From positions 124,001 through 188,000 of the forward strand of contig NZ_FNPK01000002.1 in NCBI RefSeq assembly GCF_900107285.1: a stretch of DNA of 64,000 bases, written 5' to 3'. The notes under the pieces were generated by a model that was not told the origin of the DNA, searched no databases, and worked only from the letters and a program-made list of their open reading frames with translations. Below are positions 28,355-37,638 of this stretch, piece by piece. The stretch is from Acinetobacter kyonggiensis. GTDB lineage: Bacteria > Pseudomonadota > Gammaproteobacteria > Pseudomonadales > Moraxellaceae. Position 1 is the first letter of the stretch. The number at the start of each line of letters is the position of its first letter. Position numbers and translations under genes: made by a program.

Positions 28355-28523
28355 TGCATCACCATTTTGCTTCGAATCTATATTTCATGAGTATTTCACT
28401 TGCTCATTCAATGCCGATCCGTCATGTCCGATCCCAACTTGATGCATTAACAAATAGCCACTCATGAGACTGAAATAGATTTTGTCGTGATGCTGCTCAA
28501 ATGTATAGCTACAAAAACATTGG

Positions 28524-28574
28524 AAAAAAATATAACAGTTTTAAAAATCACAGTTCAAACTGTTATATTTTTTT
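28524..28574. promoter_or_regulatory. Perfect 18-bp inverted repeat upstream of cydA
   Basis: Arms AAAAAAATATAACAGTTT (28524-28541) and AAACTGTTATATTTTTTT (28557-28574) surround a 15-base loop, about 175 bases before cydA. The core TATAACAG...CTGTTATA and the following 35 bases recur at 33004-33039. This suggests a regulator-binding site with a promoter rather than a terminator, although the A/T runs would also fit a weak bidirectional terminator. Confidence 0.6.
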
Positions 28575-28747
28575 AAGCAATTTTCTGTACCTACTCATCA
28601 TTTAAATTGTGATGCAAGATAAAGTAATTCCTCTTGATCGGTGGTTTAAATGAAACGATCTCTTACTTTTTGTGCTGTTTTATCAACTGACTGTTGTTCT
28701 ATCCGTCATGTAAAACGCAATGATCTGCTCACAATGTGGAGAGTGAT

Positions 28748-30208
28748 ATGAGCCTCGGACTCACTGCTCTAGAATTAGCGCGCATACAATTTGCTTTTAC
28801 TGTTTCTTTTCACATTATTTTCCCTGCTACTTCTATTGGTCTGGCATGTTTCCTTGCGGTACTGGAATGGAAATGGTTGCGTACTCAAGACCCGATCTAT
28901 AAAGATTTATTCAAGTACTGGATTAAAATCTTTGCTGTTGCCTTTGGTATGGGCGTGGTATCAGGCGTTGTCATGAGTTATCAGTTTGGTACTAACTGGA
29001 GCGAATTCTCACGCATAGCAGGCAGTATTACGGGGCCTTTACTGACCTATGAAGTGCTAAGTGCTTTCTTTCTTGAAGCTGGTTTTCTCGGCATTATGCT
29101 GTTTGGCTGGGGACGAGTCAGTCCAAAAGCACATTTCTTTGCAACGCTCATGGTGGCAATTGGCACCTGTATTTCCATGTTCTGGATTTTGTCTTCCAAC
29201 AGTTGGATGCAGACCCCGCAAGGCTTTGCCATTGAAAATGGCATTATTGTACCTACCGACTGGTGGGCCATTGTCTTTAATCCATCCTTCCCCTACCGTT
29301 TTGCCCATATGGCTACCGCAGCATTCCTCGTGTCATCTTTACTGGTGGTCGGTACAGCAGGATGGCATTTACTCAAAGGGCGTCGTGATACTTTGGTTAA
29401 AAAATCATTCTCTATGGGTTTATGGATGGTTCTGATCACCTCATGTTTACAAGTCGTTATTGGCGATCACCACGGCTTAAACACTCTAAAACATCAACCT
29501 GCAAAACTGGCAGCGATTGAGGGACACTGGGAAACCAATCGTGATCATGCAATGCCACTGCTGCTGTTTGCAATTCCAGATATGCAAAATGAACGCAATG
29601 CAGTCGAATTCGGCATTCCTCATTTGGGGAGTCTGATTCTCACCCACTCGATGGATGGTCAAGTCACAGGCTTAAAAGATTTTGCAGCTGAAGATCGTCC
29701 AAATGTACCAATCGTCTTCTGGAGCTTTCGTGTCATGGTCAGTCTGGGAATGTTGATGGTACTGCTCTCTTTGATTGCACTCTGGTTACGTAAGCAAGGT
29801 TCATTGTATGAAAGCTCATGGTTCCATAAATTTGCCATCATCATGGGGCCTACGGGTTATGTTACCTTATTAGCAGGTTGGGTCACCACTGAAGTCGGTC
29901 GTCAGCCGTGGGTAGTTTATGGCGTGATGCGTACTCGGGATGGTTTATCCCACTCTGTCACAGCGGATCAAGTCGGTCTTAGTCTGCTTATTTTTGTGTT
30001 GGTCTATACCGTGGTGTTTGGTAGCGGCATTTACTACATGCTCAAACTGATTAAAACTGGCCCTGCGTTCTTAGACAGTTTAGCACCTGAAGAAACAGCG
30101 GGTCTGGGTCATTTTAAAACCCCATTACGTCCACTGAGTGCTGTGGATGAAATGATTGATGATGAAACATCAACGACAGATCAAAATAAGGAGAAACATC
30201 ATGATTGA
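28748..30208 (+). CDS. cydA: Cytochrome bd-type (CIO-like) ubiquinol oxidase subunit I
   Basis: Heme-bearing subunit (486 residues) of a cytochrome bd quinol oxidase in the inner membrane, reducing O2 to water without proton pumping. Heme ligands and motifs are present: the His in FTVSFHIIFP, FGMGVVSGVVMSYQFGTNW, PYRFAHMATAAFLV, and the GRQPWVVYGVMRT motif. It is shorter than E. coli CydA (522), and the Q-loop region is of the short, CioA-like type linked to cyanide-insensitive oxidases. GGAG lies at a good distance before the ATG at 28748; an upstream ATG at 28736 lies at the edge of that SD. The last bases overlap cydB. Confidence 0.93.
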   Translation: MSLGLTALELARIQFAFTVSFHIIFPATSIGLACFLAVLEWKWLRTQDPIYKDLFKYWIKIFAVAFGMGVVSGVVMSYQFGTNWSEFSRIAGSITGPLLTYEVLSAFFLEAGFLGIMLFGWGRVSPKAHFFATLMVAIGTCISMFWILSSNSWMQTPQGFAIENGIIVPTDWWAIVFNPSFPYRFAHMATAAFLVSSLLVVGTAGWHLLKGRRDTLVKKSFSMGLWMVLITSCLQVVIGDHHGLNTLKHQPAKLAAIEGHWETNRDHAMPLLLFAIPDMQNERNAVEFGIPHLGSLILTHSMDGQVTGLKDFAAEDRPNVPIVFWSFRVMVSLGMLMVLLSLIALWLRKQGSLYESSWFHKFAIIMGPTGYVTLLAGWVTTEVGRQPWVVYGVMRTRDGLSHSVTADQVGLSLLIFVLVYTVVFGSGIYYMLKLIKTGPAFLDSLAPEETAGLGHFKTPLRPLSAVDEMIDDETSTTDQNKEKHHD

Positions 30209-31205
30209 TCTGGCTTTAATCTGGGTCGGTATTATCGGTCTAGGTGTCCTTATTTATGTCGTTATGGATGGTTTTGACCTTGGGATTGGGATTTTATTCC
30301 CATTCATTCAGGATCATCAGGAACGTGATGTAATGATGAATACCGTTGCCCCAGTTTGGGACGGCAATGAAACATGGATGGTGCTAGGTGGGGCAAGTTT
30401 ATATGCTGCCTTCCCCTTGGCGTATGCGACTATTCTTTCCGCACTTTATCTGCCAATTACCTTCATGGTGGTGGCCTTAATTTTCCGTGGCGTTGCATTT
30501 GAGTTTCGTTTTAAAGCAACGCGTACCAAATATTTGTGGGATCAAGCCTTTATTTGGGGTTCGATTCTATCTAGCTTCTTTCAAGGTGTGATTCTTGGTG
30601 CTTATATTCAGGGAATTGAAACCACGCATGGAATTTACAGTGGTGGTGCGTGGGATTGGTTGACACCTTTCTCTATTTTCTCTGGCATAGGTGTGGTTGC
30701 CATGTATGCAGCACTGGGTTGTGGTTGGTTAATTCTTAAAACGGAAGCAAGCTTACAGCACACCATGTATCAACTTATGCCAAAGTTAATCATTGCTTTG
30801 TTGATTATCTTTGCGGGTGTCAGCTTATATACTCCATTTACCCATCCTGAAATTGCACAGCGCTGGTTCTCTTTACCCAATCTTTTCTATTTCAGCCCTG
30901 TACCAATTTTAGTGCTACTTTTTGTCTGGCTTATTATCTCTGCTTGCAAGAAACAGCAAGATGTTAAACCGTTTATCTATACGTTGGCATTGGTGTTTCT
31001 CGCATTTACTGGCTTTATTATCAGTTTATGGCCAAATATTATTCCGCCATCTGTGACCATCTGGCAAGCAGCATCACCAGAATCAAGTCTGAAATTTACC
31101 TTGGTTGGTGCAGTCATTTTGATCCCGATCATTATGACTTATACCTTCCTATCTTATTGGGTATTTCGTGACAAAGTTCGTATTGGCGATGAGGGTTATC
31201 ATTAA
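30201..31205 (+). CDS. cydB: Cytochrome bd-type ubiquinol oxidase subunit II
   Basis: 334-residue membrane subunit paired with CydA. The start at 30201 follows an AAGGAG and gives MIDLALIWVGIIGLGVLIYV, then the signature YVVMDGFDLGIGILFPF and WDGNETWMVLGGASLYAAFP. Eight to nine hydrophobic segments are apparent. It overlaps cydA by eight bases and is followed 18 bases later by a 42-codon DUF2474-like gene. The whole unit looks like the CIO arrangement. Confidence 0.95.
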   Translation: MIDLALIWVGIIGLGVLIYVVMDGFDLGIGILFPFIQDHQERDVMMNTVAPVWDGNETWMVLGGASLYAAFPLAYATILSALYLPITFMVVALIFRGVAFEFRFKATRTKYLWDQAFIWGSILSSFFQGVILGAYIQGIETTHGIYSGGAWDWLTPFSIFSGIGVVAMYAALGCGWLILKTEASLQHTMYQLMPKLIIALLIIFAGVSLYTPFTHPEIAQRWFSLPNLFYFSPVPILVLLFVWLIISACKKQQDVKPFIYTLALVFLAFTGFIISLWPNIIPPSVTIWQAASPESSLKFTLVGAVILIPIIMTYTFLSYWVFRDKVRIGDEGYH

Positions 31206-31223
31206 TTTTTGGAGGCATTTTTA

Positions 31224-31352
31224 ATGAATAAACTGATGTCTAAAATGAACTCAAACCAATGGTTTATTGTCCTATGGTTAGTTGGATTTCTAGGATTGGC
31301 ATTGATTGCTGGACTGTTCCGAGTTCTGTTATATTTTGCTTATCCGTCATAG
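31224..31352 (+). CDS. DUF2474-like small subunit of bd oxidase (42 aa)
   Basis: Small membrane protein with one helix. It opens MNKLMSKMNSNQWFIVLWLV and ends LFRVLLYFAYPS, which fits the DUF2474 family found directly after cyanide-insensitive oxidase genes. A strong GGAGG at 31211-31215 precedes the ATG, and the gene starts 18 bases after the cydB stop. Like CydX in E. coli it probably stabilises the oxidase, but that is inference. It is too short for most ORF callers. Confidence 0.8.
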   Translation: MNKLMSKMNSNQWFIVLWLVGFLGLALIAGLFRVLLYFAYPS

Positions 31353-31439
31353 CAGTTTAATGCAATCTATCGACATTCATGGTTTTCCAGATTGGACTGA
31401 ATTGACTTGTTACAGTAGCCAAGCAACTATGATAAAAAC

Positions 31440-31470
31440 ATATGGATAGAGTGATCTATCCATATTTTAT
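31440..31470 (+). terminator. Hairpin after the cyd operon (terminator or operator)
   Basis: Perfect 11-bp arms (atatggataga / tctatccatat) around GTGA, followed by TTTTAT. It lies between the cyd genes and the MocR gene, about 30 bases before the MocR start, so it may end the cyd transcript or regulate mocR. Confidence 0.5.
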
Positions 31471-31495
31471 CTACATTATGATGACCTGAATTGTT

Positions 31496-32923
31496 ATGTA
31501 TAAATCTGAAAAACTTGCCAACAGCCTAAAATTATTGATTGAAAATGGCACTTGGAAAGCCAATGAAAAATTGCCCTCCTTGCGCCATCAAGCAGAACTA
31601 TCGGGTTTTAGCTTGATTACGGTCATGAATGCGTATCAAGAACTGGAAGCGCAAGGACTGATTTATTCAAAAGAAAAGTCGGGTTATTTTGTGGTTGCAC
31701 AACAACCTGCAAATGATGAACAAAATCAGAATGTCACACTCAATGCTAAAATTGAAATTAACTCGACTGTATTTCAATATTTAAAATCCATTCAACCCGA
31801 TACGATTATTCCTTTTGGCACTGCTTTTCCGAATAGCCAATTGCTCTATTCAGCCAAATTAATCCAGACTTTAGGACAACTCGCCCGACATAGACTGAGC
31901 TATGAACAAACGCCCAGCTTGCCACCTGGTAATTTCGCCTTACGAAAACTAATCGCTCAACGCTATTGTATGCAAGGGATTCAGACTGACCCGTCAGACA
32001 TTGTGATTACATCGGGTGGATTAGATGCTTTGAACTTGTCTTTACAAGCCATGACGCAAGCAGGTGATTATATTTTATTGCAACAGACTATTTTTTATGG
32101 CGCATGGCAAGCGGCAGAACGCTTGGGCTTAAAAGTGATTACCATTCCTGAACATCCTGAACATGGAATTGATCTGAATGCCTTTGAACAAGCAATTCAA
32201 AAATACCCCATCAAGGTGTGTCTACTGATGCTGAATTGTCATAATCCGATTGGGTTTACCGTGAGTGATGAAATTAAGTTTCAATTGGCAAAGTTATTAC
32301 ATCAGTATGAAATTCATTTGATTGAAGATGATGTCTATGAAGAACTGCATTATGACCATAAAAAACCACTCTCAATGAAATACTTTGATCAGCAAAATCT
32401 GGTGCTACATTGTTCTTCATTCTCTAAAACATTAGGCGCAGGCTTTCGTGTGGGCTGGGTCTATGCAGGAAAATTTTCCGAACATATTCAACATATTCAG
32501 TTAATGAGTACACTATCGGTCAATTCATTTATTCAAAATGCACTGGTTGAATATTTATCACACCGTCATTATGAAAAGCATCTTAAAACCCTACGTTCAT
32601 CCTTGGAGCGTAATAAAAAACAGTTTTATGCTTATCTAACAGAACATTTACCACCTGTATGTAAAATTGCCTATTATCCCTCAGGTTATTTCTTATGGAT
32701 TGAATTACCTGAATATATAGAGAGTGTCTATATTTATCAGCTACTATTAGCTCGAAATATTAGCATTGCACCCAGCGTCTTATTTAATGCTAACTTTGCT
32801 AAACAAAATAATTTCTTACGGATTAATTGTTCTTTTGACTTTAATGATCGGATTAAATTTGCTTTGTCACAGGTGGTTGAATGTATTCAATATGCTATAA
32901 ATAACCCTTCTGTACGATCATAA
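31496..32923 (+). CDS. MocR-type GntR regulator with aminotransferase domain
   Basis: 475-residue MocR/GabR-like regulator. The N-terminal winged HTH spans about residues 1-66 (KLPSLRHQAELSGFSLITVM). A class I aminotransferase-like domain fills the rest: NCHNPIG at 248-254, IEDDVYEEL near 277-284, and the PLP-binding lysine at 311 in SFSKTLGAGFRVGW. Such proteins bind direct or inverted repeats and respond to PLP or amino compounds. It sits directly after the cytochrome bd operon, and similar inverted repeats flank the module on both sides, which makes cyd control by this protein a reasonable hypothesis. No aminotransferase substrate can be assigned. Confidence 0.88.
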   Translation: MYKSEKLANSLKLLIENGTWKANEKLPSLRHQAELSGFSLITVMNAYQELEAQGLIYSKEKSGYFVVAQQPANDEQNQNVTLNAKIEINSTVFQYLKSIQPDTIIPFGTAFPNSQLLYSAKLIQTLGQLARHRLSYEQTPSLPPGNFALRKLIAQRYCMQGIQTDPSDIVITSGGLDALNLSLQAMTQAGDYILLQQTIFYGAWQAAERLGLKVITIPEHPEHGIDLNAFEQAIQKYPIKVCLLMLNCHNPIGFTVSDEIKFQLAKLLHQYEIHLIEDDVYEELHYDHKKPLSMKYFDQQNLVLHCSSFSKTLGAGFRVGWVYAGKFSEHIQHIQLMSTLSVNSFIQNALVEYLSHRHYEKHLKTLRSSLERNKKQFYAYLTEHLPPVCKIAYYPSGYFLWIELPEYIESVYIYQLLLARNISIAPSVLFNANFAKQNNFLRINCSFDFNDRIKFALSQVVECIQYAINNPSVRS

Positions 32924-33003
32924 TTTATCTCGTTTAAAGCCTCAATTGATTCATAAAAGTCAGTATTTTATAATTTCTATTGTTGGATTTATATGCACAT
33001 AAC

Positions 33004-33039
33004 TATAACAGATGAATAAAAACACATAAATCTGTTATA
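33004..33039. promoter_or_regulatory. Second copy of the TATAACAG inverted-repeat element
   Basis: Ten-base arms TATAACAGAT (33004-33013) and ATCTGTTATA (33030-33039) spaced by 16 bases. The total span is 36, against 37 for the core of the cydA-upstream copy. The downstream sequence (TTTTTTTAATCATTTTTTGT) aligns with that after the first copy. It stands about 90 bases before the 40-codon membrane ORF. Confidence 0.6.
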
Positions 33040-33126
33040 TTTTTTTAATCATTTTTTGTATCTACACGTTTAAAGCTAAACTCGACATAATGATGTTATC
33101 TTAAAGGCTAAGCAGTGGGCATCAAT

Positions 33127-33249
33127 ATGAATTCATTAAAAAAGAAAAACAAAGCGAGTTTTGTATTTTTCATCATCACACTTTATGCATTCATTGGATT
33201 CGGTTTAGGTTATCTCATTTGGGAATATATTTTACAAAAAAGTATATAG
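33127..33249 (+). CDS. Small single-helix membrane protein (40 aa)
   Basis: Frame with a basic start MNSLKKKNKASF, one hydrophobic helix (about residues 12-31) and a short tail (WEYILQKSI). It looks like a genuine small membrane protein but matches no family I know. It lies downstream of the second inverted-repeat element, which shares sequence with the cydA upstream region. The ribosome binding site is weak. Coregulation with cytochrome bd is inferred only from the shared element. Confidence 0.45.
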   Translation: MNSLKKKNKASFVFFIITLYAFIGFGLGYLIWEYILQKSI

Positions 33250-33402
33250 TAAGTGAAAAACTCCGCACAGATGTCATGCACTGGCTTTATTAAATCTAAT
33301 TTTTTGATTGTTGAATCGACCTGTTCCTATTTAGAGTAAAACGTATTCATCTTATTCCAAATGCTCCTGATAGCTTTAAGTTCTAACATGAGCTTTGATG
33401 AA
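33250..33402. other. Intergenic region next to the leader-distal CRISPR end
   Basis: About 150 bases with no gene, repeat copy or cas remnant visible. It marks the left border of the CRISPR locus. Confidence 0.5.
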
Positions 33403-36400
33403 TTGCTAAGCTGCCTACATGGCAGTGAACTGGCTTTTATAGCATTGAGATGACGGATGTATTTTCTAAGCTGCCTACATGGCAGTGAACATAGCCCCTT
33501 GCTTCGTCATTGAAATACTTTCATTTCTAAGCTGCCTATATGGCAGTGAACTTTGCAACTAAGCTGTCATATTGCCCTGAAAATTTCTAAGCTGCCTATA
33601 TGGCAGTGAACGATGCAGAATGAATTGGCACAATGGGGTAAGTTTTCTAAGCTGCCTATATGGCAGTGAACAATCAACTCAATTTTTTGGGTGGATTGTT
33701 CTTTTTCTAAGCTGCCTACATGGCAGTGAACTTCTCTTGTAGAAATGAGCGTGTAGGTGCATATTTCTAAGCTGCCTACATGGCAGTGAACACCACACCA
33801 ACACCAGATCGGGTTGATGATGTTTTCTAAGCTGCCTACATGGCAGTGAACAGTCCTAGCTGATAGCTTTGAAGAGCTACAAATTTCTAAGCTGCCTACA
33901 TGGCAGTGAACGCTATTATCGGACGGCGCTGTATTGGTCTTTTTTTCTAAGCTGCCTACATGGCAGTGAACCATACATCATGGCGGGCATTGCACGTATG
34001 AATTTTCTAAGCTGCCTACATGGCAGTGAACACTAATCGAAGAAATTTATTAATATAGTGTGCTTTCTAAGCTGCCTACATGGCAGTGAACGATTAATAA
34101 CTTTCAATGATCACACTGTTTCTTTTCTAAGCTGCCTACATGGCAGTGAACATCGCATTCAGGGCACACGTATCGACGCGGCTTTTCTAAGCTGCCTACA
34201 TGGCAGTGAACAATCGAAAATTTTCCCTGGCAAAGATTGAATATTTCTAAGCTGCCTACATGGCAGTGAACCTTCTACTGATAATCCACCTCCACCTAAT
34301 GAATTTCTAAGCTGCCTACATGGCAGTGAACAAGTGGAATAAGTGCAAAGGCCATGTATTTGATTTCTAAGCTGCCTACATGGCAGTGAACAAGCATTAG
34401 AAAATACGACTAATACTGCTACTTTTCTAAGCTGCCTACATGGCAGTGAACGTCCCCGACCAGTCATAACCATGTGCATATAATTTCTAAGCTGCCTACA
34501 TGGCAGTGAACGCTTTGGAGTAACATCACGAGCATCATTATCATTTCTAAGCTGCCTACATGGCAGTGAACTCAATATCCATCTGTGACAGAGTTTAGTA
34601 TTGTTTCTAAGCTGCCTACATGGCAGTGAACATTTTAATGGTTTAGGTTGGTCGTTATGTCAATTTCTAAGCTGCCTACATGGCAGTGAACTCATGGATT
34701 CAGTTCAAGCAGAAGGCGGAAACTTTCTAAGCTGCCTACATGGCAGTGAACGGTGTTTCGGTAACATCAACCACTGCTCAAGGTTTTCTAAGCTGCCTAC
34801 ATGGCAGTGAACATTCTTCTGTATGTCAGCGTGTTATTGATGATTTTCTAAGCTGCCTACATGGCAGTGAACCTTCTACTGATAATCCACCTCCACCTAA
34901 TGAATTTCTAAGCTGCCTACATGGCAGTGAACGGTTGACAGTAGGTTGGCCGTCTGGGATAAGCTTTCTAAGCTGCCTACATGGCAGTGAACCAACGCAC
35001 CTCTAAGCCGTCGCTAACTTTTTGATTTCTAAGCTGCCTACATGGCAGTGAACATAATCCTGTCATTTGTCCATCAGATGTATCATTTCTAAGCTGCCTA
35101 CATGGCAGTGAACAAGTTTTGGGGTGCAATGCTTGGCTGGGTTAATTTCTAAGCTGCCTACATGGCAGTGAACTGTAATTGTTGCCGTAATAAAGCGCAT
35201 CTAATTTTCTAAGCTGCCTACATGGCAGTGAACCTGTGGAATTATTGTTCCATTCACCACGGTCATTTCTAAGCTGCCTACATGGCAGTGAACGGAAATC
35301 ACGAAACAGATGGTTATCAAGCGTGGTTTCTAAGCTGCCTACATGGCAGTGAACAAAGGAGTGGTACGGGTATGAATTTAATGCATTTTCTAAGCTGCCT
35401 ACATGGCAGTGAACCAAGCTATTCCACCAAACCCTGAATTTAGCGGTTTCTAAGCTGCCTACATGGCAGTGAACTCAATGACACATAACCTTGCGTTTCT
35501 AGATCATTTCTAAGCTGCCTACATGGCAGTGAACTTTCTCCTGAATTTGTTGTTACTCTGAAATCATTTCTAAGCTGCCTACATGGCAGTGAACTTAACC
35601 CTCTAGATTACGGTGCAAAATTTGATTTTCTAAGCTGCCTACATGGCAGTGAACGGATGGTCGCGGGCTTGGTAGTGACTGGGACGTTTCTAAGCTGCCT
35701 ACATGGCAGTGAACGCTCAGTAGTGGTTCACCGCGAACCTCATCGATTTCTAAGCTGCCTACATGGCAGTGAACCAACTTTGCCAAATGGAACGGTAATC
35801 CCTGCTTTTCTAAGCTGCCTACATGGCAGTGAACATTGTTTTATAGCTCACGCTTCATCTCCTTGTTTTCTAAGCTGCCTACATGGCAGTGAACAACCTC
35901 CCATGATCCGACAATATTCCCGCTATTTTCTAAGCTGCCTACATGGCAGTGAACGGTTTTATCTTTGCTCATGAAAAGCGCTCAGATTTCTAAGCTGCCT
36001 ACATGGCAGTGAACATTGGCTATCGCTGGTGCTGCTCGTTTGAATTTTTCTAAGCTGCCTACATGGCAGTGAACGAAACTAAGGCGTGAATCATATACAG
36101 TTGAAATTTCTAAGCTGCCTACATGGCAGTGAACGCACAGTCACAATTGGGTGTAAGTATCCAACATTTCTAAGCTGCCTACATGGCAGTGAACTCAAGA
36201 TGATCTCTATTCACTTCAGATAGATATTTCTAAGCTGCCTACATGGCAGTGAACTTTATAATTTGCATAAGTGATCGGTATTTTAATTTCTAAGCTGCCT
36301 ACATGGCAGTGAACTTTTACCTGACTTGCCCAGCGTGCCATCTCGTCTTTCTAAGCTGCCTACATGGCAGTGAACATCGTGGCTTTCCCGTCGTCTGTAA

Positions 36401-37638
36401 GTGGATCTTTCTAAGCTGCCTACATGGCAGTGAACTTTTTACAAACAATAGAATAAGAACCCCAATTTTTCTAAGCTGCCTACATGGCAGTGAACCATCT
36501 CGTTTAACACCTTGAGTTTTTAACAATTTTCTAAGCTGCCTACATGGCAGTGAACAACAAAACACTCAATAGAATGTTTAATGATATTTTTCTAAGCTGC
36601 CTACATGGCAGTGAACAAAAGCGCATGAGATTGAATTTCGTAAACAGTTTTCTAAGCTGCCTACATGGCAGTGAACGAGCTGAGCGATAATTTTCGTTCA
36701 GTGTATAATTTCTAAGCTGCCTACATGGCAGTGAACCAGGGAAGAACATCCCAATCATTCCTGTTTATTTTCTAAGCTGCCTACATGGCAGTGAACCTTA
36801 GATTCTTTCGAGGCTTTTCGCATCCCTTTTTCTAAGCTGCCTACATGGCAGTGAACGTCGTTACCAGTTTTTAAAGCCTACATGGGATTTTCTAAGCTGC
36901 CTACATGGCAGTGAACTTTATTGATACGGCCTATGAATTTCGTATTGCTTTCTAAGCTGCCTACATGGCAGTGAACAAGAGTTCGCCATTTCGAATAGTG
37001 CCCTCATATTTCTAAGCTGCCTACATGGCAGTGAACGCTGAAAACTCTCGATGGAATACAGTTTCAGGCTTTCTAAGCTGCCTACATGGCAGTGAACCGA
37101 AAGTAACAGTACTGAGCGCAACAGATGGCTTTCTAAGCTGCCTACATGGCAGTGAACAGCAAAATAAATGCATCGCCGTTGTCGTAATTATTTCTAAGCT
37201 GCCTACATGGCAGTGAACTTGAAGTTTCCCACCATTCTGTAACTAGAGTTTTTCTAAGCTGCCTACATGGCAGTGAACGTCAATGGATGAGTGGTGCAGG
37301 TTATAATCGTTTTCTAAGCTGCCTACATGGCAGTGAACTTTCTTGATTATCACCATAAAAAAATGATGATTTTCTAAGCTGCCTACATGGCAGTGAACGT
37401 AGATGGTCAGAATGATCAGGCAAGCACGCCTTTCTAAGCTGCCTACATGGCAGTGAACTCATTTCTTATACTTGTGATTACTTTGCTATATTTCTAAGCT
37501 GCCTACATGGCAGTGAACAAACAGTTTGGCCAGAACATGATTTACACCTTTTTCTAAGCTGCCTACATGGCAGTGAACTAATTGAAGTCGCGAATTCCTT
37601 GTTTCATCCATTTCTAAGCTGCCTACATGGCAGTGAAC
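33403..37638 (-). CRISPR. Type I-F CRISPR array, 71 repeats and 70 spacers
   Basis: 28-base repeats alternate with 32-base spacers (eight are 33). On the transcribed minus strand each repeat starts GTTCACTGCC, has a loop ATGTA, and ends GGCAGCTTAGAAA. The CTGCC/GGCAG stem is the Cas6f recognition hairpin, and cleavage after it would leave the 8-nt handle CTTAGAAA. The leader side is at 37638, next to cas6f, so the oldest units lie near 33403. Repeats at 33524, 33584 and 33644 carry loop ATATA instead of ATGTA. The terminal repeat at 33403 has one change in the handle. The spacer at 34272-34303 is identical to that at 34873-34904; otherwise the spacers look distinct by eye. Confidence 0.99.

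Noticed and set aside
28524-28574. Reading the 18-bp inverted repeat purely as a terminator
   Set aside because: The stem is almost all A/T, the upstream gene points away, and a related element recurs before another promoter; a regulatory site fits better.
29047-29435. Frames on both strands within cydA
   Set aside because: They lie wholly inside a well-supported cydA and have no features of their own.
33567-37216. Many open frames across the array with repeated peptides such as LPCRQLR, VHCHVGSLE and FLSCLHGSE
   Set aside because: These are translations of the CRISPR repeat in various frames, not genes.
33403-37638. Self-targeting spacers against genes in this window
   Set aside because: No match was noticed by eye, but a full comparison was not possible; a BLAST of all spacers against the genome would be decisive.
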